Part shown: one piece after another, positions 1 through 8,363 of the stretch
How the letters are laid out: every line of letters starts with the position of its first letter
Position numbering within the stretch: the stretch's first letter is position 1
DNA from: Micrococcus cohnii
GTDB lineage: Bacteria; Actinomycetota; Actinomycetes; Actinomycetales; Micrococcaceae
NCBI RefSeq assembly: GCF_014205175.1
Contig: NZ_JACHNA010000001.1
Coordinates: 1,736,001 to 1,800,000 of the forward strand
Length of the DNA: 64,000 nucleotides
Direction: 5' to 3'
Translations under genes and position numbers: made by a program
The notes under the pieces: model-generated
Told to the model about the DNA's origin: nothing
The model's database searches: none
Seen by the model: only the letters and a program-made list of their open reading frames with translations

Positions 1-449
1 TCGACGAGGGCCCCGTCGAACAGGCGCCACAGGAACTTCACGGTGTCGCCCTTGTCCGTCTCGAAGCGACGGACCTCCGTGAGCAGCGGCGGGAAGAACG
101 CCTCGGCGATCTCGGCGCGGCGGTCCTTGGGCAGGTCCGTCATCTGCTCGGGGTCGGTCGTGTAGTGCTCGAAGTAGTGCACCGAGAGCTGCTTGGCCCG
201 GAACGCGGGCAGGCCCAGCTCCTTCATCCGCTCCTGCCGCTCGGCGAGCGTCAGGTCCGCCAGGTGCGTGGGCGGCTGCGTCACGCGCGGCTGCTTGAAC
301 TGCAGGGTCGGGCGGCCGTCGGGGCCCATGGGCTGGGTCCACCCCTCGGCCTTGGGCATCACCTGGGGCCGCTCGGCGGTCGCGGCCGCAGAACGCGCGG
401 CCGGGCGGGGACGGCGGGCGGCGTCGTGGCGGGAAGTCTTCTCAGTCAT
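1..449 (-). CDS. rlmN: 23S rRNA (adenine-C2)-methyltransferase RlmN, N-terminal part (cut by window edge)
   Basis: RlmN is a radical-SAM enzyme that methylates C2 of A2503 in 23S rRNA and A37 in some tRNAs. Only the first 149 codons are present; the gene runs off the left edge. After a basic, Ala/Arg-rich leader of about 50 residues come the conserved N-terminal RlmN features: HLADLTLAERQ, a GLPAFRAKQL segment, the HYFEHYTTDPEQMTDLPKD block, and GDTVKFLWRLFDGALVE just before the cut. The CxxxCxxC cluster and catalytic cysteines would lie outside the window. The start is the ATG at 449. Identification is by recognition of the N-terminal domain; the catalytic part cannot be checked here. Confidence 0.88.
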   Translation of the reverse strand, partial: MTEKTSRHDAARRPRPAARSAAATAERPQVMPKAEGWTQPMGPDGRPTLQFKQPRVTQPPTHLADLTLAERQERMKELGLPAFRAKQLSVHYFEHYTTDPEQMTDLPKDRRAEIAEAFFPPLLTEVRRFETDKGDTVKFLWRLFDGALV

Positions 450-494
450 CCCCGCCATTGTCCCACCGGGCCCGACCGGCCGCCACGACGCCGG

Positions 495-1853
495 TCACGG
501 GCGCCCCTCCCGCACGTGGACGATCCGGTCGCGACCGGCGAGCCAGCCGAAGCCGGCGGCCGCCAGCCCGGAGGCCCCGAAGAGCACGGCGGACGGGGCG
601 TAGGAGCCGGTCGCCGCGTACAGCTGCCCCACGGCGAGGGTGCCGAAAGAACCGAGCCCGTAGCCGAGGAACTGCATCATGGCGGAGACCCGCCCGGCCA
701 TCGCCGCGTCTGCGGAGCGCAGGCCGATCATCGTGAGTGCCACGGCCGTGAGCCCGCCCTGGCCGAGACCCAGCATGAGCGCCCACGCGGCGGACAGGCC
801 GAGGGGGCCGACGATGACCAGCACGAAGCCGAGGCCGGTGAGCAGCGCGCACACCACGGTCAGCCCGGACTGGCTCGGCCGCCGCGCGGCCAGCACGGGC
901 ACGATGAGCGAGCCCAGCATCTGCGCGGCGATGCAGACGAAGACGAGCACCCCCGCCGCCGATGCGTCGAGGCCGCGGTCGCGCAGGATCGGGGCCATCC
1001 ACGCGAACACGGCGAACGAACTGACCGCCTGGCAGGCCATGAGCGCGGTCAGGTGCCACGCAGTACGAGAGGTCCAGGGGCTGGGCGTCGGTTCCGCCGG
1101 GGCGGGGGCCTCGACGACGGCGCGCTCGGGCCCGCCGTCGGACTCGCTGACCTCGTCGCGGCGCGGCGGCCGCACGACCCAGCGAGACGGCACGCGCCCG
1201 ACGCGACCGCGGACGGCCCACAGCGCCGGCCCGACCAGCAGCAGCGCGACCGCCGCGACATAGGCCCAGAAGCCCAGCGTGCGGTGCCACTCGTGTGCGG
1301 TCGCTTCGTACACGGGCACGGTCATGGCCGCGGCGAGGGCGGCCGAGAGGCAGATCACCATGGTGTACACGCCGCTCATCAGTCCCATGCGCTGCGGGAA
1401 GTCCATCTTCACCACGACCGGCAGCGTCACATTGCCGACGGCGACGCCCGCCCCGCACAGCACCGTGCCCGCCCACAGCGGGGCGAGCCCCAGGCCCGCG
1501 ACGTCCAGCCCTCGCAGCCCCAGGCCGAGGCTCACGAGCACCAGCGCGGCCAGCAGCGTCGGCCACGTGCCCAGGCGCGGCAACAGCCAGGCGCCCAGCG
1601 GCGAGAGCAGTCCCACCAGGAGCACGGGGATCCATGAGAGCAGCGTGACCTGCCCGGCCGTCAGACCGAGGGCGTCGGTCAGCTCCGGCAGGATGGCGGC
1701 GGCGGAGGAGAACAGGGTCCGCAGGTTCAGGGCCGCCAGGACGACGCACACCGCAAGGTAGACGGTCACCCAGGGGGACCGTCTCGTCGGCCACACCGCG
1801 TCCGGGATCCACCCGGCGGGCTCGGCTCGGGTGCGGCGTCGGACGCGCGGCAT
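495..1853 (-). CDS. MFS transporter, CynX/NimT-like (cyanate/nitroimidazole family)
   Basis: A 452-residue polytopic membrane protein with about 12 hydrophobic segments, a charged cytoplasmic loop near the middle and an Arg-rich N-terminus. The pattern NLRTLFSSAAAILPEL at the first membrane segment and the long run of Gly/Ala-rich helices match the CynX/NimT branch of the major facilitator superfamily, whose members export or import small organic anions or drugs by proton exchange. The start at 1853 is chosen because GAGGAG lies at a normal distance upstream; an open extension to 1967 lacks such a site. The gene stands alone, convergent with nothing and 45 nt downstream of rlmN's start on the same strand. 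The substrate cannot be told from sequence. Confidence 0.85.
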   Translation of the reverse strand: MPRVRRRTRAEPAGWIPDAVWPTRRSPWVTVYLAVCVVLAALNLRTLFSSAAAILPELTDALGLTAGQVTLLSWIPVLLVGLLSPLGAWLLPRLGTWPTLLAALVLVSLGLGLRGLDVAGLGLAPLWAGTVLCGAGVAVGNVTLPVVVKMDFPQRMGLMSGVYTMVICLSAALAAAMTVPVYEATAHEWHRTLGFWAYVAAVALLLVGPALWAVRGRVGRVPSRWVVRPPRRDEVSESDGGPERAVVEAPAPAEPTPSPWTSRTAWHLTALMACQAVSSFAVFAWMAPILRDRGLDASAAGVLVFVCIAAQMLGSLIVPVLAARRPSQSGLTVVCALLTGLGFVLVIVGPLGLSAAWALMLGLGQGGLTAVALTMIGLRSADAAMAGRVSAMMQFLGYGLGSFGTLAVGQLYAATGSYAPSAVLFGASGLAAAGFGWLAGRDRIVHVREGRP

Positions 1854-2078
1854 GACAAAGACTCCTCGCAGATCGATGGATGTTGGCCTGCCGTTCACCT
1901 TGAGATGAGACGAGGTCGCGTCACACCCCGCGCAGCGAGCCGACAGGAGCCCGCTCGCCGAGGGCACCGTACGCCTGGCCGCTGCACACTGACCCTCATG
2001 ATCCGCATGATTCTGCCGATCATGTGAGAGAACTCTCCGCTCGGCTTGCTCAAGAGCACCCTCCCTCGACCCCGAGAC

Positions 2079-2125
2079 TTGCGCTTTCCACCGAATGGCC
2101 TACCATGGTTAACAAGTTGTTCACC
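2079..2125 (+). promoter_or_regulatory. Putative promoter with 19-bp inverted repeat at the start site
   Basis: The 369-nt gap 1854-2222 holds no gene. A TTGCGC (2079-2084), 16-nt spacer and TACCAT (2101-2106) form a plausible promoter for the three-helix protein. Directly after it is a near-perfect inverted repeat, GGTTAACAA (2107-2115), G, TTGTTCACC (2117-2125), with one mismatched pair. Its AT content stands out in this GC-rich DNA and its place at the expected start site suggests a repressor site. The promoter boxes are inference; the inverted repeat is directly visible. Confidence 0.45.
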
Positions 2126-2222
2126 TGGCGTTTACCTAAGGCGCCGGGGACTCACCCACCAACGTCGCGGAGGACTCCGCGACCACGACCGGGGCCCCGC
2201 CCCACGAAGGAGGTGCTCGCAC

Positions 2223-2513
2223 ATGAGCATCATGACCACCTCGGACATCACCGGCCTGGGCGGGCAGCTGCCCACCGAGCCCAGCTCGATCATGCTGCGC
2301 CGCGTCACCAAGCGCGTCGAGCAGCAGCTCGTCAACCGTTTCAGCCAGGACCTGGGCGAGCAGACCGTGCGCGCCACCGTGCGCGACGTCTACGCCGAGC
2401 TCTCCGCTGGCGCCCGCATCAAGACCTACCTTCCGACGCTCACCGAGCGCGTCGCCGAGACCCGCCTGCGCGGGATGCTCGAGCACGACGCCGTCGAGGC
2501 CGTCGCCGCCTGA
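2223..2513 (+). CDS. Small three-helix-bundle dimerization-domain protein
   Basis: A 96-residue soluble protein. Residues about 25-85 read as three amphipathic helices, with TVRATVRDVYAEL followed by ARIKTYLPTLTERVAETRL, the signature of the actinobacterial three-helix-bundle dimerization domain (DUF3562-like). No catalytic function is known for the family. Start at 2223 is fixed by a consensus GAAGGAGG a few bases upstream, the strongest ribosome-binding site in this part of the window, so high expression is likely. It is transcribed alone, with its own promoter/operator upstream and a long hairpin terminator downstream. Family assignment is by motif memory. Confidence 0.75.
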   Translation: MSIMTTSDITGLGGQLPTEPSSIMLRRVTKRVEQQLVNRFSQDLGEQTVRATVRDVYAELSAGARIKTYLPTLTERVAETRLRGMLEHDAVEAVAA

Positions 2514-2551
2514 TCCACACCCGTCCGCGAGGCAGAGCGCCCGCGCACACC

Positions 2552-2584
2552 AGTTGGGGGCCCGCACCGTGCGGGCCCCCAACT
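2552..2584. terminator. Strong hairpin terminator after the three-helix gene
   Basis: A perfect 15-bp stem, AGTTGGGGGCCCGCA (2552-2566), loop CCG, and its exact complement (2570-2584), 38 nt after the stop codon of the upstream gene and 38 nt before the end of the convergent isochorismate synthase gene. It can serve both strands. No long U tract follows, as is common in high-GC actinobacteria. Confidence 0.85.
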
Positions 2585-2622
2585 CGTGTCTGCGCTCCGA
2601 TCCCCTCCGGGCCCCTGCGAGG

Positions 2623-3906
2623 TCAGCCCAGGCCGAGCGCGCGGCGCATGGGTGAGAACTTGGCCCCGATCTCCGCGACCTCCTCCTCCGCGACCGCCCC
2701 GGCCACGATGCCGCCGCCGGCATGCAGGCGCATGACGGCCGAAAGGTCCGGGTCGGGCTCCGCCGCCCGCACCTGCTGAGCGCAACGCAGGGCCAACGCG
2801 ATCTCCCCGTCCCCGTCCTGGTCCAGCCAGCCGACGGGGCCGGCGTAGCGACCCCGGTCCACCGGCTCGACCCGACCGATCACCTCGACGGCCGCATCCG
2901 TGGGGGTGCCGCCGACCGCGGCCGTGGGGTGCATGCGCGCGACGACGTCGAGCACGGTGCCCTCCCCGCCGGTCAGCCGACCGGTCACGGACGTGGCCAG
3001 GTGGTGGACATTCGGCAGCGTCAGCACAGACGGCTCCGGGTGGGCCTCATCGAGGTCCACGACGTCGGCGAGCGCGTCGCACACACTGCGCGCGGCCCAG
3101 CGATGCTCGTCCGCGAGCCGCTCATGCGTGGCCAGGCGCTCCCGCGCGGCCGCATCGGCCTCGGGCGTCGCCCCGCGCCCCATGGACCCGGCCAACACGA
3201 CGGACCCGACGCGCCCGTCCCGCAGGGTGGCCAGCATCTCCGGGGTGGCCCCGAGCAGGCCGCCGACGGCGAACACCCAGGTCTGCGGGTATTCGGAACG
3301 CAGGGCGTCAACGGCGCGCCACAACGCCCGCGCCGTGGTCGCGAGCGTCTCGGTGCGGCTGATGACGACCTTGCGCAGCCCGGTCGCCGCGTCCTCGTCC
3401 AGCAGGTCCAGGATCCGTTCGACCGCCCGCGCATACTGCCCGTCGTCCCATGCGTGCTCCTGAGCGTCCGGCAGCGGCGGGGCGGCAGATCGCAGCAGCC
3501 GCGCCCGGGGATCCTCGGCGACGGCCTGCGCGAGCGCCGCCTCCGTGACCGCCTGACGCGTCGACTCGGTCTGTGGACGACCCTGCACGTCCCGGCTCAC
3601 CCGCATCCACGTCGCGGGGACGCGCAGAACGGCAGGTTCCCGCGAGTCGTCGGCGAACGTGCTCGAGACCCAGGCCCGCGCCCGGTCGTCCGGGGCGAGC
3701 TCGGAGGCCTCGACCGCGCGCCGCCACAACGCGGACAGACGCGTCAGCCGCCGCGGACCGTCGAGCAACACCGTCACGCCGCCGTGGCCGAGGACGAGGT
3801 CGTCGCCGCGAGCCCACACGATCGCCGCGGCGAACTCCGGGTCAGGGTCGGGCATCAGGGCGCGCACATGCTCATCGGCCGGGGACGGAACGGACATGCC
3901 GTCCAT
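2623..3906 (-). CDS. menF: Isochorismate synthase (chorismate-binding family, MenF/EntC type)
   Basis: Converts chorismate to isochorismate, the first step of menaquinone (or catechol siderophore) synthesis. The C-terminal two thirds hold the chorismate-utilising fold: KVVISRTETL, GATPEMLATL, the SMGRGATPEADAAARERL block, KDEHR-equivalent ADEHRWAARSV, VHHLATSVTGRL, LHPT-equivalent RMHPTAAVGGTP, YAGPVGWLD and the C-terminal AGGGIVAGA loop. Length 427 residues, normal for the family. Start is uncertain between ATG 3906 and ATG 3897; neither has a good ribosome-binding site. No other men or siderophore gene is adjacent, so MenF is preferred over EntC only on general grounds (menaquinone is universal in these bacteria). 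Confidence 0.85.
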   Translation of the reverse strand: MDGMSVPSPADEHVRALMPDPDPEFAAAIVWARGDDLVLGHGGVTVLLDGPRRLTRLSALWRRAVEASELAPDDRARAWVSSTFADDSREPAVLRVPATWMRVSRDVQGRPQTESTRQAVTEAALAQAVAEDPRARLLRSAAPPLPDAQEHAWDDGQYARAVERILDLLDEDAATGLRKVVISRTETLATTARALWRAVDALRSEYPQTWVFAVGGLLGATPEMLATLRDGRVGSVVLAGSMGRGATPEADAAARERLATHERLADEHRWAARSVCDALADVVDLDEAHPEPSVLTLPNVHHLATSVTGRLTGGEGTVLDVVARMHPTAAVGGTPTDAAVEVIGRVEPVDRGRYAGPVGWLDQDGDGEIALALRCAQQVRAAEPDPDLSAVMRLHAGGGIVAGAVAEEEVAEIGAKFSPMRRALGLG

Positions 3907-3989
3907 TCTGACCCACACCGCGCCCCGGGGCGGACGCACCCGTCACGGCAGCCGCGTCGGCGGTGACCCGGGAACATCGACCCCACCCC

Positions 3990-4018
3990 TTGCCATATAC
4001 CCCCCTGGGGTATAGATT
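3990..4018 (+). promoter_or_regulatory. csoR promoter with CsoR operator in the spacer
   Basis: TTGCCA (3990-3995) and TAGATT (4013-4018) are separated by exactly 17 nt. The spacer is filled by a 19-bp palindromic operator, TATACCCCCCTGGGGTATA (3996-4014), matching the known CsoR box (GTATA-C-tract/G-tract-TATAC). The expected start point falls on or next to the GTG start codon at 4026, so the message is probably leaderless. Binding of apo-CsoR would block RNA polymerase directly. Confidence 0.8.
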
Positions 4019-4025
4019 CGGCCTC

Positions 4026-4358
4026 GTGAACGCCACCGAGAACACCCCGCACGCCGACGGGCACCAGCACGGCTACGGACCACAACGTGCGGCCTACCTC
4101 ACGCGCCTGAAGCGCATCGAGGGGCAGGTGCGAGGCATCGCCCGCATGGTCGACGAGGACGTCTACTGCATCGACATCCTCACGCAGGTCGCGGCCGCCA
4201 CGAAGTCGCTGCAGTCGGTCAGCCTGGCCCTCGTGCAGGACCATCTGCGGCACTGCGTCGCCGACGCCGCGGTCGAGGCCGAGCAGACCGGCCGCGCCGA
4301 GCTCGTGGACGCGAAGGTCGAGGAGGCCACCCGCGCGATCGGCCGCCTGCTGCGCTAG
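4026..4358 (+). CDS. csoR: Copper-sensing transcriptional repressor CsoR
   Basis: A 110-residue all-helical regulator of the CsoR/RcnR (DUF156) family that binds the operator without copper and releases it on Cu(I) binding. The Cu(I) ligands Cys48, His73 and Cys77 are visible (VYCID and DHLRHC), with the same spacings (25 and 4) as Mycobacterium tuberculosis CsoR Cys36/His61/Cys65. LTRLKRIEGQVRGI is the conserved first helix. GTG 4026 is taken as start: there is no ribosome-binding site before it, but a promoter ends 7 nt upstream, consistent with a leaderless transcript. It is followed by copZ and copA, its expected targets. The N-terminal 20 residues are His-rich and variable. Confidence 0.93.
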   Translation: MNATENTPHADGHQHGYGPQRAAYLTRLKRIEGQVRGIARMVDEDVYCIDILTQVAAATKSLQSVSLALVQDHLRHCVADAAVEAEQTGRAELVDAKVEEATRAIGRLLR

Positions 4359-4384
4359 GCGGCGCCCGACTCACACCACACCCC

Positions 4385-4403
4385 CGGACGGCACCGCCGT
4401 CCG
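4385..4403. terminator. Short hairpin between csoR and copZ
   Basis: A perfect 8-bp stem CGGACGGC-ACC-GCCGTCCG, 26 nt after csoR and 50 nt before copZ. It has no U tract, so it may be a partial terminator or an mRNA-processing/stability element that sets different levels of csoR and copZA. Function is inferred from position only. Confidence 0.45.
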
Positions 4404-4453
4404 TTCCGACAGAACACCCGAACCACCGACACACCACCGAAGGAGCACCGACA

Positions 4454-4672
4454 ATGACCACCGCTGACTACTCGATCACCGGCATGACCTGCGGCCACTG
4501 CGTCGCTTCCGTCACCGAGGAGATCGGCGAGGTCCCCGGCGTCACCGACGTGCAGGTCGACCTCGTCGCCGGAGGCACCTCGACGGCCCGCGTGAGCGCC
4601 GAGGGTCCGGTCGACGACGCCGCCGTGCGCGCCGCGATCGCCGAGGCCGGGTACGACGTGGTCGAGGGCTGA
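4454..4672 (+). CDS. copZ: Copper chaperone CopZ (heavy-metal-associated domain)
   Basis: A 72-residue single HMA domain (ferredoxin-like fold) that carries Cu(I) in the cytosol to the CopA pump and to CsoR. The metal-binding motif MTCGHC places the ligands at Cys13 and Cys16, and GVTDVQVDLVAG and AAIAEAGYDVV are the expected core strand and last helix. AAGGAG lies upstream of ATG 4454. The stop codon is 3 nt before the copA start, so the two are translationally coupled. The size is normal for CopZ. Confidence 0.93.
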   Translation: MTTADYSITGMTCGHCVASVTEEIGEVPGVTDVQVDLVAGGTSTARVSAEGPVDDAAVRAAIAEAGYDVVEG

Positions 4673-4675
4673 GCC

Positions 4676-7081
4676 ATGGACCCCGACACAGCAGGACCCG
4701 CCTCCCCCGCCGCTGCGGCCGTCCCCGAGGCTCGCCGCATCACCCTCGATATCCAGGGCATGACGTGCGCCTCGTGCGTGCGCCGCGTCGAGCGCAAGCT
4801 CGGGAAGATCGACGGCGTCGAGGCGACCGTCAACCTGCCGCTCGAGCAGGCCACCGTCACCGCCCCCGCGGACGTGAAAGACGAACGGCTGCTCGAGACG
4901 GTCGCGGCGGCCGGGTACTCGGCCACGGTGCGCGCAGACCCCGCGACGCACCGCCCCCCTCAGGACCCCGCCTCCGCCGAGTCCCACGCCGCTGACGGTG
5001 ACGGCGCACCGGCGCACACCGGACACGACGACGCGTCCTCCCCCGAGGGCCATATGGACCACGGCCCCTCCCGGTCGGTGCTCGTGCCACGGCTGATCGT
5101 GGCGGCGGTGCTCACCGTCCCGCTCGTCGTGATCTCGATGGTTCCGAGCGCTCAGTTCCCGCACTGGGGCTGGGCCGCATTCGCCCTGGCCACGCCGGTC
5201 GTACTGTGGTCGGGCTGGCCGTTCCACGCGGCCGCGGCCCGCACCGCCCGCCACGGCTCCTCCACGATGGACACGCTCGTCTCCATCGGGGTGCTCGCGG
5301 CGTGGGGCTACTCGACGGTCGAGCTGCTGCTCGACCCCGCCATGACGGCACACGTCGGCGGCGGCATGGCGGAGATGGCCCACCACAGCCTGTACTTCGA
5401 GTCCGCCGCCGTGATCACGACGTTCCTGCTGCTCGGGCGCTGGCTCGAGGCCCGTGCGAAGTCCCGAGCGGGCCAGGCGCTGCGCGCGCTGCTCGACCTC
5501 GGCGCCGCCCGGGCCACGCTGGTCGACCTGGACGCGACGGGCCGCCCCGTCGGTGAGGAACGGCTCGTGCCCGCCGAATCGCTGCGCCCCGGAGACGTCA
5601 TGCTCGTGCGGCCCGGCGAGAAGGTCCCGACGGACGCCGTCGTGCTCGAGGGCCGCTCCGCCGTGGACACCTCGCTGCTGACGGGCGAATCCGTGCCCGT
5701 CGAGGTCGGAGCCGGCGCCGAGCTGACCGGGGCCACCGTCAACCTGACCGGCCGACTGCTCGCGCGGGCGACGCGGGTGGGCTCGGAGACGACACTGGCC
5801 CAGATGGGACAACTCGTCGCCGAAGCCCAGACCGGCAAGGCCCGCGTCGCCCGCGTGGCCGACCGTGTGTCCGCGGTGTTCGTGCCGATCGTCCTGGCCA
5901 TCGCCGCCCTCACCTTCCTGGCCTGGATGGGCGTGAGCGACGGCGACGTGGCGAGCGCCCTGCGCGCCGCCGTCGCCGTCCTGGTGATCGCCTGCCCCTG
6001 CGCGCTCGGCCTGGCCACCCCGGTGGGCCTGCTCGCCGGCACCGGGCGGGCCTCGCAGCTGGGCATCCTGGTCCGCGGCCCCGAGGTGCTCGAGGACTCC
6101 CGCACGGTGGACACGATCGTGCTCGACAAGACCGGCACCGTCACCCGCGGTGAGATGCGCCTGGCCGAGGCCGCCCGCGCACCCGGCTCCCCCGTGGCGG
6201 CCGACGACGCGCTGCTCGCCCTGGCGGCAGCGGTCGAGGACGGTTCCGAACATCCGATCGCCCGCGCGGTCGTGGCCGCGGCCCGGGAGCGGGGGCTGGC
6301 CCTGCCCGAGGCCGTCGACTTTGCCTCCGAGGCCGGTGGCGGCGTGCACGCCCTCGTCGCGGACGGTCACGGAGGACGGCTGCGCGTGGCGGTCGGCCGC
6401 GGTTCGTTCATCGGCTCCCTGCTGGGCCCCGAGGCGATCAGCGCGGACGCGGCGGCGGCTTTCGAGGCCAGCGAAGCCGCCGGGCGCACCGCGGTGTGGG
6501 TGGCCGTCGACGGCCGGCTCGCGGGGCACCTGGCGGTCGAGGACACCGTGCGGGAGACCTCCGCCGACGCGATCGGCCGGCTGCGCCGGATGGGCCTGCG
6601 GCCGCTGCTCGTGACCGGTGACAACGCCGCCGTCGCCCGGGCCGTGGCCGCTCAGGTCGGCATCGCGGCCGAGGACGTCGTCGCGGGTGTGCGCCCCGAG
6701 GACAAGGTGGCGGTCGTCGCTCGGCTGCAGGCCGAGGGTGCGACCGTCGCGATGGTCGGCGACGGCGTGAACGACGCCCCGGCGCTGGCCCGCGCGGACG
6801 TGGGCATCGCGATGGGGACCGGCACGGACGTGGCCCGTCAGGCCGCGCAGATCACCGTGATGGGCTCCGACCTGACCCAGGTGGTGCAGGCGCTCGAGCT
6901 GAGCCAGCGGACCCTCGGGATCATCCGCATGAACCTGTTCTGGGCGTTCGCCTACAACACGCTCGGCATCCCGGTCGCCGCCCTTGGACTGCTGAACCCG
7001 ATGATCGCCGGAGGCGCGATGGCCGCCTCCTCGGTGCTCGTGGTGCTCAACTCGCTGCGGCTGACCCGCTACGGGCGGTGA
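4676..7081 (+). CDS. copA: Copper-exporting P1B-type ATPase CopA
   Basis: An 801-residue inner-membrane pump that exports Cu(I) using ATP. One N-terminal HMA domain with ligands Cys31 and Cys34 (MTCASC) is followed by a His-rich linker (about residues 105-130: HAADGDGAPAHTGHDD then GHMDHG), eight predicted membrane helices, the actuator motif TGES, the membrane metal site CPC at about residues 440-442, the phosphorylated Asp484 in DKTGT, the SEHP motif of the nucleotide domain and GDGVNDAP. The CPC plus the conserved helix 7-8 Tyr/Asn and Met/Ser residues (YNTLGIPVAALGLLNPMIAGGAMAASS) mark a Cu(I) rather than Zn/Cd pump. Last gene of the csoR-copZ-copA operon; the next gene is convergent and only 3 nt away. 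Confidence 0.95.
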   Translation: MDPDTAGPASPAAAAVPEARRITLDIQGMTCASCVRRVERKLGKIDGVEATVNLPLEQATVTAPADVKDERLLETVAAAGYSATVRADPATHRPPQDPASAESHAADGDGAPAHTGHDDASSPEGHMDHGPSRSVLVPRLIVAAVLTVPLVVISMVPSAQFPHWGWAAFALATPVVLWSGWPFHAAAARTARHGSSTMDTLVSIGVLAAWGYSTVELLLDPAMTAHVGGGMAEMAHHSLYFESAAVITTFLLLGRWLEARAKSRAGQALRALLDLGAARATLVDLDATGRPVGEERLVPAESLRPGDVMLVRPGEKVPTDAVVLEGRSAVDTSLLTGESVPVEVGAGAELTGATVNLTGRLLARATRVGSETTLAQMGQLVAEAQTGKARVARVADRVSAVFVPIVLAIAALTFLAWMGVSDGDVASALRAAVAVLVIACPCALGLATPVGLLAGTGRASQLGILVRGPEVLEDSRTVDTIVLDKTGTVTRGEMRLAEAARAPGSPVAADDALLALAAAVEDGSEHPIARAVVAAARERGLALPEAVDFASEAGGGVHALVADGHGGRLRVAVGRGSFIGSLLGPEAISADAAAAFEASEAAGRTAVWVAVDGRLAGHLAVEDTVRETSADAIGRLRRMGLRPLLVTGDNAAVARAVAAQVGIAAEDVVAGVRPEDKVAVVARLQAEGATVAMVGDGVNDAPALARADVGIAMGTGTDVARQAAQITVMGSDLTQVVQALELSQRTLGIIRMNLFWAFAYNTLGIPVAALGLLNPMIAGGAMAASSVLVVLNSLRLTRYGR

Positions 7082-7084
7082 GGT

Positions 7085-7639
7085 TCAGGCCCCGCCGGCG
7101 GCCAGGTGCTCGGCCCGGCGCCCGATGTGTTCCAGTTCCTGGACCATCTGGCGCCGGGTGGCGGCGGCACCCAGTGGGGCGCTCGCGCGCTCGAGGGCCC
7201 GCCCAGCGGCCCGGCGCAGTCGCGCGCCGAGCCCGGAGCCTGCGGGCACCGCTGCCGCGTCCGGGCGTGCGGTGAAGAAGAACCGCAGCTGGGTGGCCTG
7301 CGGCGCGGGGCCGTTGCCGGCCGGGTCGAGCCGGAAGCCCGTCTCGTACCGGACCCCGCGGTTGACCGCCAGGATCTCGGTCCGGCGGTGCGGTTCGGCG
7401 ACGACGACCTCCATCTCCTCGGTGGCCTGCTGCCCGAAAACGCGGCGCGTCTCGCGCCAGCGCGTGCCGGGACGATAAGCGCCGGGGCCGTCATCGGAGA
7501 GCCGTTCGAGCGCGATGATCCCCGGCAGGTGCTCGGCCATGCCCTCGAGGTCGGTGATCACGCGCCAGAGCGTCTCGGGCCGGGCGGCGACGAACCGGTC
7601 CGCCTGAACGGACCACTGGGCGGGCTGAGTCTCTGCCAT
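7085..7639 (-). CDS. SRPBCC (START-like) family protein
   Basis: A 184-residue soluble protein with the opening pattern of a polyketide-cyclase/START-like domain: FVAARPETLWRVITDLEGMAEHLPGI (helix-grip strand and helix), then RYETGFRLD and a long C-terminal helix. These domains form a hydrophobic pocket; function cannot be told. Start at 7639 is supported by AGGAG upstream. It ends 3 nt from copA on the opposite strand and is divergent from another SRPBCC gene at 7749, so two distant members of one fold family share a 109-nt promoter region. Confidence 0.72.
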   Translation of the reverse strand: MAETQPAQWSVQADRFVAARPETLWRVITDLEGMAEHLPGIIALERLSDDGPGAYRPGTRWRETRRVFGQQATEEMEVVVAEPHRRTEILAVNRGVRYETGFRLDPAGNGPAPQATQLRFFFTARPDAAAVPAGSGLGARLRRAAGRALERASAPLGAAATRRQMVQELEHIGRRAEHLAAGGA

Positions 7640-7748
7640 GACGGGGACTCTCCTGTTCTCGAACGTGGCCGTCTGCGGTCGGCCACCGTGGTCGCCGTCC
7701 GTGCCGTCATCGTGCCACGGCGTGCACCGGCTTCCTAGACTGGAGCGC

Positions 7749-8303
7749 ATGAGCCAGAGCGCACCGGACCCGACCCCGCGACAGACCGACGACGCCCGCC
7801 CCGAGAGCGGCGCCCCGCTGCCCGCCGCCGCAAAGCAGGCCGCGTGGCCGCAGCGCGTCGACGTGGGCGAGCGGCAGGTCGCTTACACCGTGACCGTCGA
7901 CGCCCCGGCCGACGAGCTGTGGGCGCTGCTCGCGAACCCGCACCGCCACCACGAGATCGACGGCTCGGGCACCGTGAAGCAGCGGGTCACCGGGCCGCAC
8001 CGCCTGACCGCGGGAGACCGGTTCCGCGTCGCGATGCGCAAATACGGCCTGCCCTACACGATGGCCTTGACCTGCACCGCCAGCGATGAGGGGCGCCTCG
8101 TGGAGTGGGCGCACCCCGGTGGGCACCGGTGGCGCTGGGAGTTCGAGCCGGTCGACGCGACCCGCACGCAGGTCACGGAGATCTTCGACTACTCCTGGGC
8201 CCGGCCGGTCGTCGGCACCGTGTTCGAGCGCCTGCGCCTGGACCGGGAGAACGCCCACGGCATTCAGGCCAGCCTCACGCGGCTGGCCGCCCGGCACCTC
8301 TGA
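7749..8303 (+). CDS. SRPBCC (START-like) family protein, divergent partner
   Basis: A 184-residue protein with a Pro/Ala-rich N-terminal tail of about 35 residues and then a START-like domain: YTVTVDAPADELWALLANPHRHHEIDGSGTV, RFRVAMRKYGLPYTMALTCT, EWAHPGGHRWRWEFEPV and TQVTEIFDYSWARPVVGTVF. The HEIDGSG and EWAHPGGH patterns are typical of the actinobacterial polyketide-cyclase-like group. No catalytic residue can be assigned. It is transcribed away from the SRPBCC gene at 7085-7639 and ends 60 nt before the convergent thioesterase gene. Confidence 0.75.
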   Translation: MSQSAPDPTPRQTDDARPESGAPLPAAAKQAAWPQRVDVGERQVAYTVTVDAPADELWALLANPHRHHEIDGSGTVKQRVTGPHRLTAGDRFRVAMRKYGLPYTMALTCTASDEGRLVEWAHPGGHRWRWEFEPVDATRTQVTEIFDYSWARPVVGTVFERLRLDRENAHGIQASLTRLAARHL

Positions 8304-8363
8304 GCGGCGGGGCCGCCGAGTCCGGGGCCGCCCGCCCACGGACCGCCGCCCCGGTGCCCCGCC

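Noticed and set aside
2623-3906. Siderophore or salicylate cluster around the isochorismate synthase
   Set aside because: No adenylation, NRPS, isochorismatase or pyruvate-lyase gene is adjacent; a menaquinone role is the simpler reading.
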